From Hirudo medicinalis (Eukaryota; Annelida; Clitellata; Hirudinida; Hirudinidae): a stretch of 52,189 nt of DNA. The position numbers and the translations under genes were made by a program. The notes beneath the pieces were generated by a model that ran no database searches, was not told the DNA's origin, and worked only from the letters and a program-made list of their open reading frames with translations. Position 1 is the first letter of the stretch, and each line of letters opens with the position of its first letter. Positions 12,601-24,872 of the stretch are shown piece after piece. The stretch covers positions 27,686 to 79,874 of the forward strand of contig MPNW01001012.1 of NCBI GenBank assembly GCA_011800805.1, written 5' to 3'.

Positions 12601-13103
12601 CCCATATTCTCTTAAATATGAAAATGTAAATCCGAGGTTATGAAGATTAAGAAAAATAATTGTAATATAATATGTAAATGTACTGGACTTACGTCCACTT
12701 CTCTGTCAATAATAAAGCAACATAAACAAGGCTTTGAAAATTGAAAAACTGCGAATCTATTTTTATCATTTGTTAAACGAAATATGAACACAGTTGTTAT
12801 AAAATATAGTTTTGAATGCTGCTAAGCCTTTCCAAAATGATTTCATTAATTATTTCCGGAAAAACACTATTGATAAATAATTATGATATTAAATCATAGA
12901 TAGCAAAAGTAAAATATTCAGATACAAGGTATCTAAATTAAATGTTATGCTGTAATATTTAAAACAAATGCTATTGTTTATAATTTTATTCAACAATTTG
13001 TCCACAAAAAGGCCAATCAAACCAGAAAACCAGAGTGGTAAAATCCACGTCTCAAAAGCCTAAGAAGCAGAAGGATGTGAACCCACAAGGAAAATCTTCA
13101 TAA
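9678..13103 (+). CDS. Multi-pass membrane protein with Lys-rich repeat tail (5' end unresolved)
   Basis: Exons: 9805-10009, 10073-10232, 10298-10349, 11028-11328, 11445-11560, 11803-12553 and 13012-13103 (stop 13101-13103). A 35-nt exon at 9678-9712 is possible in front. Phases 1, 2, 0, 1, 0, 1 agree at every junction, giving at least 558 aa. The first two main exons encode hydrophobic segments (NYSLVLFLNVLSFSDVLTI; GVIAYVFTSFSILGFALWLL) that should span the membrane, followed by a cytosol-like RRR patch. The exon at 11028 is charged and helical (LLDQNLKLVNKRLVEQK). The exon at 11803 is a Lys/Asp/Ser-rich array with repeated LKKSKASKLDVQDS-type units and, later, near-identical DLEESGKKKSKTSRP units. 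An AATAAA lies at 13118-13123. If the last intron is retained, translation stops at 12583-12585 and an AATAAA at 12711-12716 is available. I do not recognise the family. The start codon was not found. Confidence 0.65.
11986..12533 (+). repeat. In-frame coding repeat, Lys/Asp-rich units
   Basis: Two related unit types alternate. The longer carries SKASKLDVQDSLKKAKAKQ with a DLxDLTLKKSK link, at about 11986-12300. The shorter, DLEESGKKKSKTSRP, occurs about three times in tandem at about 12361-12500 and is nearly identical at the DNA level, so it expanded recently. The frame is kept throughout, which argues that the repeat is translated. Confidence 0.75.
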
Positions 13104-14194
13104 ATATGTCGGTTCGGAATAAATACCAGAAAGTGACAGAAAGTCTCCAAAAGCTGTTTGGAAACTGTTGTTTGAAAACACATTAAAGCCATGACAGTAT
13201 ATCCCCCAGTGTTACGTCGTATTGCATTATGTCATAAATTCGTACTATTATTATTATTATTTTCATTAATATTATTATTATTATTATTATTATTATTACT
13301 GTTATTATCGTTAAAGTTACATTCCATTGTGTCATTGTACAATTCCCATGTGATTAACGAATGAATATAACTGGCTTTCGTAAATTATTGCATTTCAATT
13401 AACATTTTAAAATAAAATCAAATGTCTTCTGAATGCATGCAAATGCATTATCAAATTAACTAAAAAACAAAAAGTAAGTAGCGGAAAAAACTGATTCTAC
13501 ATTTAATATTTTTCTGATGACTGACGTTTCTCAAAATAATAAACACAAACCACGCAGCTATTTGTAGGCCGATAAGTAATAGATACTGACCAATTGCGTA
13601 ACATTATTATTTATTATTATTATTACTATTATTATTTATTTATTTATTTATTTATTAAAGATTATCAGTTTTCTAGTTTACTCACTAGAGGTCACGATGA
13701 ATTCCTTTTGCTAAGTGATTATAAGAAATAGAAAGTGCCCATTCTCACGATGGTAAAGGAACAATTTGAAATGAAGAATACAGCATAATTAAATTACAAC
13801 ATAATTTACTTATTAATATTAATTTACTTAATAATATTAAGACGAAATAACGCCATATTAATGATAAATGACATCCCACACTGTACAACTTTCAAGTGGT
13901 ACCTCACAACATGGCCATCGTGATCGTATTCCTGTCCTTATCCTGTGCAGTTCTGCTGTGGGTTTCAATTTTTAAGTTCAATTGAAAATTATTTCAAAAT
14001 ATTTAATTACATTCATGACAGTCAATACAATAAATTTTCTTGATTAGATTGTCCTTTATAATTTGGAAGCTCATCATTGTAAGAAAGGGAGAAGAGGCAT
14101 GTGTTAAGAATTCTTGTTGGCGATTCCTCATTCTAACGAATTAAAACAGCTGCTTTGTTAGCAACTTTCACCAACAACTTTATTTTTCAACAAG
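13104..14194. other. Intergenic: 3' UTR, TTA arrays and a 24-codon TM micro-ORF
   Basis: The polyadenylation signal of the preceding gene is at 13118-13123. TTA arrays lie at 13247-13312 and 13601-13660. At 13911-13985 a short frame starts MAIVIVFLSLSCAVLLWV and ends after 24 codons; it could be a leader exon with donor CTGTGG|GTTTCA or a tiny membrane peptide. Confidence 0.4.
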
Positions 14195-15314
14195 ATGAGA
14201 AGAAAATTCTTCGAAGATTCAGGCCAGAAAGAAAAACTAGCCGAAAAATATCGATACAACAGAATTGTGGACTTGAAGAGCACCACGCCCCATCTGCCCT
14301 GGTCACCCACTGGAATCCGTGAAATTGACGAGTCAGAGCGACTACAGGCAACTTCAGCTTCAGCAAAAGACAAAACTGTAGGTCGTTCTGATGCTGTCGC
14401 CTCAGAACGGCAGAAGGAAGGCTTCCTTAATTCAAAAGAGTTCGTCGGCGACAAACTCATTCAACAAATCAATCTCATGAAGCAGGCAGGACAAAGGAAT
14501 GTTCATGATAACACGAATGACAGACGTTTCGTCAACAATTACGAAAGACTGAACAGAGCCATTTCAGGAATCAAAACTGAAGGAAGGCGAAAGCAACATT
14601 TCACTGGTGAATTTAATAAAAGTAGGTCGCCTTGAATTAGATTTCTAGAATTCAGACCTGCAACTACTTTTTAGAATTTAATAATAATTTAAGTAATAAT
14701 GAACTACAGATGTTATTACAAATAATAATCAAATCCCATTGCATTCCGTTAAACATTTATTCATTCATTCACTCATTCATTCAGTAATATGTAAATCATA
14801 ACAATCTGCAGATAATTCAATCACAAAAGCAGTGCGAAATGACAGCAAAATGAATGACTTTCTTCGTAAAACCAGAAGCAGAAGAAAAAGAAGCAAAGAG
14901 AAGCGAAAACTTGAAACAATAGAAAGTTCGACCGAGGAACATGACCTCTCTCACCTGGTCCCTGAAAAGCAGCAGAGGTACGGTTGGTACAGAGCAGGTC
15001 CTGTAAACTATTTGATAGGATCTTCAAAAATGAAGTTGGAAAATAAACTGTGGAACAAACTGGACCAACGGAGCGAAGTTTTCCAGGAGAATGACTTCAT
15101 CAGCGAACTTCGACACCAAGGCAAGCTAAAGGCTTTACGTGAATTGACGATGAAGAAACGCCGAAACAGGAAGACACAGACAAGGAAGAAAAAGAATGAC
15201 AGAAAAGGAGGCACATCGGGGAAGAGTCTCAGAATCTCAGAAGCCATCGTCTTAAGGACGGACACCGAGAAAATCAAAAATTTCTTCAACAGGGGAATAA
15301 TGAAAGTAGAATAG
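14195..15314 (+). CDS. Basic hydrophilic protein, unknown family (2 exons)
   Basis: Exon 1 at 14195-14621 starts at an ATG preceded by a pyrimidine tract and CAACAAG, and encodes 142 codons (starts MRRKFFEDSGQKEKLAEKYR). It ends at AAAA|GTAGGT in phase 1. Exon 2 runs from 14830 or 14833 to stop 15312-15314. The two acceptors form an AAGCAG tandem (NAGNAG), giving 303 or 302 aa. The second half has a basic cluster (LRKTRSRRKRSKEKRK), a hydrophobic aromatic segment (RYGWYRAGPVNYLIGSSK), a helical charged stretch and a second Arg/Lys cluster (KKRRNRKTQTRKKKNDRK). There is no signal peptide or membrane segment. The basic clusters would suit nuclear or RNA/microtubule binding, but that is inference. 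Preceding and following genes are on the same strand about 1.1 and 1.3 kb away. I do not recognise the family. Confidence 0.6.
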
Positions 15315-15568
15315 AGAATTCTAAAGATTGCCGTGAAACGATCGATAGGATTGATTGATTGATTGATTGATTCTGTTTGATCAATCAACTTTCCTCAGCT
15401 CCGGCAGCTTATCATTTTAAAAAATTCGATTAAATGTCGTGGCAATTGATTTCATGAAGAAATATCCAATTCAATCAGATATTACCTGTTAATATTATTT
15501 AATTAGCATAATTGTAAATATTGTAATTGTTTCGGCTAAGTGTTAGCCCTGACCTAATGATGATGATG

Positions 15569-15603
<35 letters not shown>

Positions 15604-16550
15604 GACGACGACGATGATGATGATGATGATAATAATAATAATAATAATAACAGTCAATTTGTAAAGTGCCATTTGCGTTGTCCTGGCTTCATGTTGGCGT
15701 CCTGAATAGAAGAGACTTGTATAAATATAAATAATAATATAACAATAATATAATAATATGCAACAAATGATTAATATCTTGTAAATTCATTTTTTAATGT
15801 TATCAGTCAGCAAAATGTCACTCAACGTCTGCACGGATCGAAATAATTGTGGGAAATCCATGTTGGGTTCACCAGTTCGTTCATCCCTCACCTTTTGCCT
15901 GCAATTGAATGTTGAATCTGATTGAAGACGGTTGAACCAACCACATACGAGTTGAATGGAAAACTCGATTCCCCGTCAAAAGAGTCAATGAACGTCAACC
16001 ACTTGAAGATCTCCTTGCGACATTAAGTCATGAAAGTTGTTTTAAATTCTCCAAGCAGGCGAGAATCATGCCCTGTCATGATTTCGATCTTTGAGTTTTT
16101 TGACGATGAGTAACCGACATCATGATCGCATTAAGATGGATGCCATGGGGCCGAACTCGATTTAAATTTTGATTCAAAGGTTTTTAATCTAACAATTCCA
16201 ACATAGATTTCCAGATTTCGAATTTGTAGTGTCAGCAAATCAATTGATGATTCAAAAGTTTTAAACATCGATGGGGCTTCTTAGAAGCTACTCGTGAATG
16301 GGCCGAGTTTGCGTAGGAGAAACTTTGATTCTTATTGTTCGAAATAATATCAAGAATAGAAGCAAACCAACAATCACACTGCAACACGCACGCAGTCAGT
16401 GCACAGCTAAGTATGAAAGTCGTCCGCCATTATAAAGCTCGACTGATGAGCTCTCGTTGTTACCGGTTTTAGTAGCGAGTGGGCGCGTTTATGTTAAATT
16501 TTAAACTTTGAATTCGCAAAAGATTATATTTTTCAGGGGAAGTTAGCTCG
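15315..16550. other. Intergenic, TGAT/TAA/ACG arrays
   Basis: A GATT tetranucleotide run lies at 15349-15372, and TGA, TAA and CGA arrays lie at about 15557-15650. No ORF or splice structure is convincing. From about 16300 the DNA becomes richer in CpG, consistent with an approach to a promoter. Confidence 0.4.
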
Positions 16551-16559
16551 TATAAATAG
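16551..16559 (+). promoter_or_regulatory. Candidate TATA box for the coronin gene
   Basis: TATAAATAG in a locally CpG-richer stretch. A leader exon could run from about 16580 to 16779, where there is a good donor (AACAAC|GTAAGG). The leader would contain a five-codon upstream ORF (ATG at 16758). The next candidate exon, 17137-17217, begins after a TCGTTTCAG acceptor. Placement is inferred from signal order, without transcript data. Confidence 0.35.
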
Positions 16560-16757
16560 CAAATCGTTTCGAGTTTTGTAGGACGTCGGTTTACTTTTCG
16601 AATCGGACGAAATATTAATATTTCATTTCTTCTCGATTGGCGTACTTTGAATCGGATAAACAAACGATTGGAAATACCTTCTCGAGCGAAGGAATTTTCA
16701 GCTGATCCGAGCGAGCCGTTTTTAGCTGGATTTAGTGGTGAAGAACGTGTAGAGCCA

Positions 16758-17986
16758 TGGTACAGGATTGCTAACAACGTAAGGAACAGCTGATCGTGTA
16801 CATTAATATGCTTAGAGCTCATTATCACACATTAGAAGCTTACGTGGTGCATTTATTTACTTTATTTATCTTTCGGAGATGAGAACAAGATATGCTTGTT
16901 TCCGTTGGAGCTGGGATGTGGAGGAAGGATTTGCATCTTCGTGGATTGTTCCACTCGATTGCATTTCTGAGTTCGCTTTCATCGTTTGAGGCCGACTTGT
17001 TATTTGCCTGGTCATAACGTCTTATTTGTTTGTTATTGTTCTTTTTAATTTATTTTATTTCTGTTGTTTTTTTTATATTTAATTATTAATTTGATCATTC
17101 TAAAACCGTGGAGATAACTGAATTAAATCGTTTCAGCGCGATTATAAAATGCTCTCCAAAAAACCTCTGAGCGCCATCGGGAACTTGCTGCAGAGATGGT
17201 CACATTTCAAGAGAGAAGTAACAACATCGTTTTACTAACATCACAGCATGTTCATTCATTCAACTACTCGAGTCTCAATATCTTCTTTCTGCATGAAACT
17301 CTACTCTCAATTCGCTAAAACGAGAAAACACATGGGAAAATCATTCCACCACTGATTGATTGATTGATTTTTTTTTAAATAATTGATTTTCAAACAAATT
17401 CCTGTCTAAAACTCGCTAAAACTGATCTGTTGGTCGTGTGACAGAAAGTCAGATGTTTCTTGCATTTATGTCATGATTGCTTCTCTTCAGTGGTCGTAAA
17501 TTGATCTATATTGTCTACGTACTGTCGAGCTTGCTAAGGCTTGGTAAAGGTCTTTCAAAAAATCTACTTTGTGCAATCATTATCAAGATTTGACAACTGG
17601 CTACGCAATCACTATCAAGATTGAAGATTATTACAGATTATTTGTTTCAATAACACTTCATACCTGTTACACCTGCAACCAATTAATATGTTTTCGAATT
17701 ATATTTCTGCATGACTGCGTTTATTGTTCAATAATAAGCCTGATTTTAGTAAGAATTACAAACACAACAAAAATTTGAATGTTAAGTGCATATGCACTGA
17801 TAACACGCTTGCAACGTCAAGAAATGTACTGACGATAGTAACAATAATAACAAGCATGTTAAATAAATAATAATAATAACAATAATAAGAAGAAGAAGAA
17901 TAAGAATAATAATAAAAATAATGATGATGATAATAATAATGATAATGATAACGATAATGATGATGATGATGATTATGATGATGATG

Positions 17987-18035
<49 letters not shown>

Positions 18036-21000
18036 TGATGATAATGATAATGATAGTGATAATGATAACGATAACTTTAATGATGATTATGATGATGATG
18101 ATGATGATGATAATAATAATAATAATAATAATAATGATGAGTAAATATTGATGATAATAACCTTTAAATCACGTGACAGAAGTTAGAATCATTGACAAAA
18201 CAAATAAGTATTTCTGTCATTATTTTCTTTGTTGATATTTTCATGATTATCATTATTATTTTCGTAATTATTATAAAAGCAAAGCTTAATGGAAGCTTAA
18301 CTCGGATTAAATTCTCTCTGACAGTCCTCCTCACTGGCTGTTTCATTAGGGTTTTCGATCCATTTTCATTAGATTTTCATGGCGACCAACACCAGCACTC
18401 GTGAAATTGACTTGCGATGAACCAACCACACTCACATCGAAATCATTTCAAGCGTTTGTAAATTTACAAAACAAAGAGGCACGGTTTTCATTTTCCTATA
18501 TTTCCATGAGTCACTGCACTCGATCAGGGTTGCTCGGTGTGCTGCGATTTCGTTCGACTTTCTGTGCAAAATGCGATTGAAAAGCTGACCGAAAGTCGGT
18601 TGAGACGCAGCTGCTATCAAACGTTCGATTGATTCTCAGACTCAGGGACCCATTTGTCGCCTTTCAAGGACGATTATTGGCGATTTTTTATGCGCGATTG
18701 TAGCAAAAATACTTGCATGTCTGCACTCGTTTGATTGCTTTCTGAAACAGTTTTTTTTGCCGATGTCTGTGATACTAACACGTTTCTCTTGTCCTCGGTT
18801 GCATCTGAGAAAGATTTTTAAATTGCAAATAATAATAATAACAGCCTTTTCTTCTCAGACGTGAGGCCTTGTGTGCATGGAATGAGTTAATTTAATGCAT
18901 TCACGCATTCATCCATCCATTCATTCATAATAATAATAATAATAATAGTTAATTTATAATGCGCCATTTGCATAGCGTCAGAGAGTCATTCATCCATCCA
19001 TTCAATTCACAGATGTTTCTGCCCAAATCCAAGTCCCAGGGAGGAGGAGGAACGCTGAGGAGAGAGAAATGTTTTGAAGGAATCCAATTCTTCTCCCTCG
19101 ATTCAGATGAACTGCTGGCTGTCAATCAGAGGTTTTTGGCAGCTGTCCTTGAAGGATCAGCCTGCTTTGTCGTGGTCCCCGTTGAGAAGGCAGGCTTTTC
19201 GTTTGTTTTGTTCTTCGTTGTTTGACATTTATTAAGTCATTTGTTATGATTTATTAAGTCATTTGTTAAAGAATTCGAATAATATATGCTTAAAGTTTAC
19301 AATGGCGTGTTCGAAATACGGTCGTAAAAGCAACATTGTAGTTGTCAATGAAAATTATAACGAAATGGTAACGAAGAAGAAGAAGATGATGATAAGGATG
19401 ATGATGATGATGATAATAAGGAAGAAGAAGAAGAAGAAGAAGAAGAAGAAGAAGAAGAAGAAGAAGAAGAAAAAGAAGAATAAGATGATGATGGTGATGA
19501 TGATTGCAGTGGTGTTAGTGATGAAACAGGAGCTGAGAGCATGTTGCGAAATATTAGTTGATGTTATTGTTAATGTGAAAATGTTAGTTAAGTGGAGGTC
19601 ATCAGAGCGATTGATTTTGAGATCGAATTCTCAGCAAATCCTGCTCGCTTTCTTTGTTTTGATTTCCAGGAAAATTCAGTTTTGACTTTTAAAAATAAAA
19701 TCCAATAGAACATGAAGTCTGAGTTCAGCGAAATGTTGAATTTCGACAATAAAACCTTTCGAAGTGGACAACGACTTCATTGTTGGCATCCAAACTCTTC
19801 TGAGATTATAATGATGATGATGATGGTGATGATGATGACGATAATGATGATGACGACGATGACGACGACGATGGTGATAATGGTGATGACAAGTGGTTTA
19901 TTTACAGCCCATCTAGGGGAGATATCAGATTTCAGATGCTTAAGAACTTCGGAAAGTTTTCAATTTTTCTCACATTTTCTTGTTTTAAGAAATCCGATGT
20001 TTGAAATTGATTTCACATTTTTTTCGATTCCAAACAAATGCACGTCTCCAAGAAGTTCGCGAATTTGAGGACCGACGAGAATACCTTCTTTTACCTTAGC
20101 CTCACTTATTCTTCAAACTTTTGACAGAGGTACGTCAAAGTTGATTGGGTTTTGTCAATGGCTTTGACAGAATTCTTCATCACATCCAGCTCAATGTGTA
20201 AAGTTGATAACAAAATCTTGCTGGAGTCAACAAGTGGTGGATGCTGAACATTTGTTTCCAGGTTCTAATGACTCTGGGGGGCCAAGATGATTGGCTTTCT
20301 TAAGCATTGCAGTTATATGACGCTTTTTTTATGTAAAAGTCACTTCAACATAAACTTAATAATAACAATATTATTTAATATAGACTTAATAATAATAACA
20401 TTAATTAATATAGACTTAATAATAATAATAATATTAGTTAATATAAACTTAATAATAATAATATTAGTTAATATAAACTTAATAATAATAATATTAGTTA
20501 AGATAAACTTAGCAAACATTATCTGCACTGTTTGTAAGATTATGAGGCATTTCTATTGACCATGTTTTTAAAATGAAAAGCCAATAAAGGAAGAACAACC
20601 GTCAATGATTTCTAGGAATAAAGTAACGCTAATTATAATATCATGACTTGTGTGACGTAATATCACATTATGTAGGAATCACATTTATCGAACGACAATG
20701 TAAACAACATACTAAATGTACTATACAATATACTAACAACATACTAAATGTACTATACAATATACTAACAACATACTAAATGTACTATACAATATACTAA
20801 CAACATACTAAATGTACTATACAATATACTAACAACATATTAAGTGATTGCATATCTCGAAAACCATCAACAAATTTATCTTCGAAATCAGTTAAACACA
20901 TTCAGTGAATTGTGACCACATTCATTCATTCAGTGTTACCAAAGATCAAACATACGAAATATACAAACGTACGAAAAATACAAACATATGAAATATACAA

Positions 21001-21194
21001 ACATATGAAATACACGGAATTAATGAGTGTACCGTTGGCAGGTTGTAGGGCTGTTGTTTATGTTGTCCTTAATTAACATAAATTATCATAATTTATGAGC
21101 GCTTTCATACCTGCTTTAATAAAGACTTTGTACCAATGACCCAAATCTTAATGAGCATTTAATGATGACTTGTATAGCTCATGAATCATCATCG

Positions 21195-21226
<32 letters not shown>

Positions 21227-21715
21227 GTCTGCGTCATCGACGTCGTCGTCGGCATCATCTTCATCGGCGTCATCAGTCAGGAATATCATTATCATTATCA
21301 TTACTAATTCAATTGTTGTCCTTGCAATTTATTTATTTAGTTATTTAAGAGAGTAAGGAAACTAAAATTGTTGATAAAAATTGAACGCAATATTTGTATG
21401 CAATACAAAATAGTTGTATGCAATACAAAATAGTTGTATGCAATACAAAATAGTTGTATGCAATACAAAATATTTGTTAGAGACTCAGTTAGATGCATTA
21501 AATCTTTCGTCATATAATATTTGTATTTTACATAATTTTTTTATAATATTTACATAATTACATTTATAATATGTGTATTTAATATACAATTTGTAATTCA
21601 TTATTATTAATGCTGTTATTATTATTTTTAATATGATTTAGATGATTAATTAGACAAAAGTATGCGCAATCGTTGTGTAAATATGACAGCATCAGCAGCA
21701 TCATCGTCGTCGTCG

Positions 21716-21748
<33 letters not shown>

Positions 21749-21853
21749 AGGAATACGAGGTTGTTTGTGTTGTTTGTGATCCTAGTTCAGGATTCGCTGC
21801 GATTGAATCTGTTTTGTAGGAAACAATTACAAGTGTGGAAACGATTTGCATTC

Positions 21854-21891
<38 letters not shown>

Positions 21892-22895
21892 CGTCGACGA
21901 CGACGACGATGATGATGATTTTGATGATGATGATGATGACGACGATGAGGATGATGATGATTACGACGACGATGGTGTCAGCATTGTCAATGATTATGAT
22001 AATGACGATGATCTCTTTTTCAGACTGGAAAGAGCGACTCCACCCTACCGAAGATTTGCGTCCACAGCAAAAAAATCACGAGCATCAAGTGGAATCCTTA
22101 CGACGACCACGAAATTTCTTCAGCATCCGAAGATGGCACGGTTGGTGTTGATGTGTGCGTGAATTGAGATGCGTTGTGCACGTGATGAGTGTAACTTTGG
22201 CTGTGTGTAAGTAAGTAATTGTAAACATTGGTTTGTGTAATTGTATGTATGTTTGCATGTTGTTGTATGTTGTATGTTGTTGGATTCCTTGTCTTGTTGT
22301 GTTGTTGTAAGTTTGTGTGGAATTATTATTTTATTTATTAGTGGAAATTATATTCAGTTTTTGTGGCTTTCTGTTGATGTCCGATGTCTAGTTTTTTCGA
22401 TTTATTTATTTTATGTTGGTTTTTTTGCTTATTTCGTGAAATATTCACAACAATATGGCATGGCAACATATTAATTATAAAATTAACAACATGAACAACA
22501 ACATGAACAACAACATCATCAACAACATCAACAACTCATCAACAACAACATCAACAACAACATCCAACAAAATAGAGTTGGCAACAATCATTCTTGTCAC
22601 TTACAAGTCGTACCAAACAACAAATACATTAAAACCAAGACTAATAATTTCTTCATTTTGCAAACTTTCTTCAATCATTCCGATTTAAATTCAATAAAAT
22701 AAAAACAAAAACCCTAAAATAGCACAAAATAATTTCACACAGAATCAGGTAATTGACAGGTTGAGGGATAAAAATTATCACAGTAAAATCAGTGGGTTGC
22801 CTCCGTTGGAGTTTGGGAACGTTCTGTTTGCAATCCTCTCGTAGTATATTGAAACTATTTTGCTATAATATACAACTTCATTTCATTATTACTAA

Positions 22896-22950
<55 letters not shown>

Positions 22951-23024
22951 GTTATTATTATTGTTATTATTATTATTGATGTTATTATTNGCTATAATAT
23001 ACAACTTCATTTCATTATTACTAA

Positions 23025-23070
<46 letters not shown>

Positions 23071-24840
23071 GTTATTATTATTGTTATTATTATTATTGAT
23101 GTTATTATTATTATTGTTGATATTATTATTATTATTATTTTGGTAAGGACAACGGCGACTATAAATACAGATAATCGAACAAAATTCACAAGAACTCATT
23201 GCAACCAGTACCACAGAGATTTTGTTCTAAAATATAAAACAAAAACACACAAAAAAAGTAACTCGTGTTCGTGACCTTGCAGTGACCTTGGGATAGTTAT
23301 TTCTCATCCACCACTTACTCGGTTGTGATTGGCTCTCGAGATGTTTACAAACAATCTAACCTATCGGTTAGGCTTAATTGGCGCTACATAAATCAGGTCG
23401 TTCCTGACCTGATTTCGAATGAGTAGACATCAATCCATGTCTCGGTTGACGCGTTGAGGTCTGATTGAATTGATTGAAACAAATTGAGGGACTTCACGCT
23501 CAATTGGAAGTCGTGTTTGTAGTTGCAGATTCAAGTGTTGTCGTTGTGTTGTCGTTGCCAGAGTTTTGTCTCCAGGCAACAACAGCATTTTATCCGTGTC
23601 ATTTTTCACTGTTACATAACCACTATCGCATCACCATCATCACAGTCATCATCACTTTTATCATTTTCATCATCATCCTCGTCGTTATCATCGTCATCAT
23701 ATCTGCCTCTTCCTGATAAATATTCCTTCCTCATCGTGGCTATCCATTTGACACCTTCCGTCGAAAACTCCCACCACAAAATGGTGATGATGATTTCACA
23801 GTAAACCTCAATCCTGTCATTCTTCACCATCGTCATCGTCATCAGTATCACAATCATAACCGATCATCACATCATGTCACATTTCCTTGAAGTCCCACGC
23901 GTTCCCTGAAATCGTAGCGGTTTAAAGTTTGAAACAACAGACGATGAATTTCTGCAAATCGATGAAATATTGAAATAAATCACACATTAAAACATATTAT
24001 TAAATTTAATAATATTAATTTACAAATATTAAACTCTTTTAAAATATATTAATCATCATAATATTTACATTTCGTAATTACCTTGCAATGGAACTCATGC
24101 ATAGACATCGTAACACAAGTTTTTTTACATTACAAATGTAATGAGTCGCATTTATTAGCAGACGTTGAATAATTAATTATTTGAATATTCATTAATTCAT
24201 TAATTCATTACCTCAGTTATTCACTAAATTCATTTCAGCATTCGGATATGTCGTCTGCTATTCAAATACTCTCTATTCGTGATCTTTTGTCTTCGCATAC
24301 CTGTCGAGTGATATTTTGAATTCACCTGCTCGTTCACGAAGTTGACCTGGCCTACTTTGATGACCTCATTTCATGAATCGAGCACTGAGCTTCTCCATTG
24401 GCTGATTGTGACATACATTTCCACGAATGCAAGTCGTCAAAAGGTCATTCGGTTCGATTGTCAAAGACATTTTAAGTCATAAAAATGTTTTTTTTTTATT
24501 ATTTTGAATAACATCTATTTTTCAGTCGATGCCCAAGTTATGTGCGCGTTTAGCTTCTGAGGCGATTCTGTTTACAAATGTTTAGGAAATTAAAGTGACA
24601 TGTTGATGGACTGGCTGAATAATGCAAGGAAAAGAATCTCGTCGCAGAACGTAAATATTATTCGAAACCCACAATCAACTTGTAAACATTGTAAAAGGGA
24701 ATTGTCTTGTAAGCAGTTTTGGGAGTTAATTTGTAATTGACTTGTAAACATTAGTTTTCAATTCGACAAATCATCCATGTACCATCCTTCAAATTTTCAA
24801 ACTTGAAATATGAAAGTGATATCTGGGCATCATCGTCATA

Positions 24841-24872
<32 letters not shown>

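Noticed and set aside
16469..16828. 119-aa minus-strand ORF
   Set aside because: It lies antisense to the proposed coronin promoter and leader, with no splice sites or recognisable domain.
20101..20290. Possible coronin exon starting RYVKVDWVLSMAL
   Set aside because: No match to coronin blades. The true blade-2 exon was found at 22024-22140.
21662..22162. Long ORF with poly-Ser and poly-Asp reaching into coronin exon 2
   Set aside because: The frame differs from the coronin frame. The homopolymers come from TCA and GAT arrays, and the true exon starts after a CTCTTTTTCAG acceptor.
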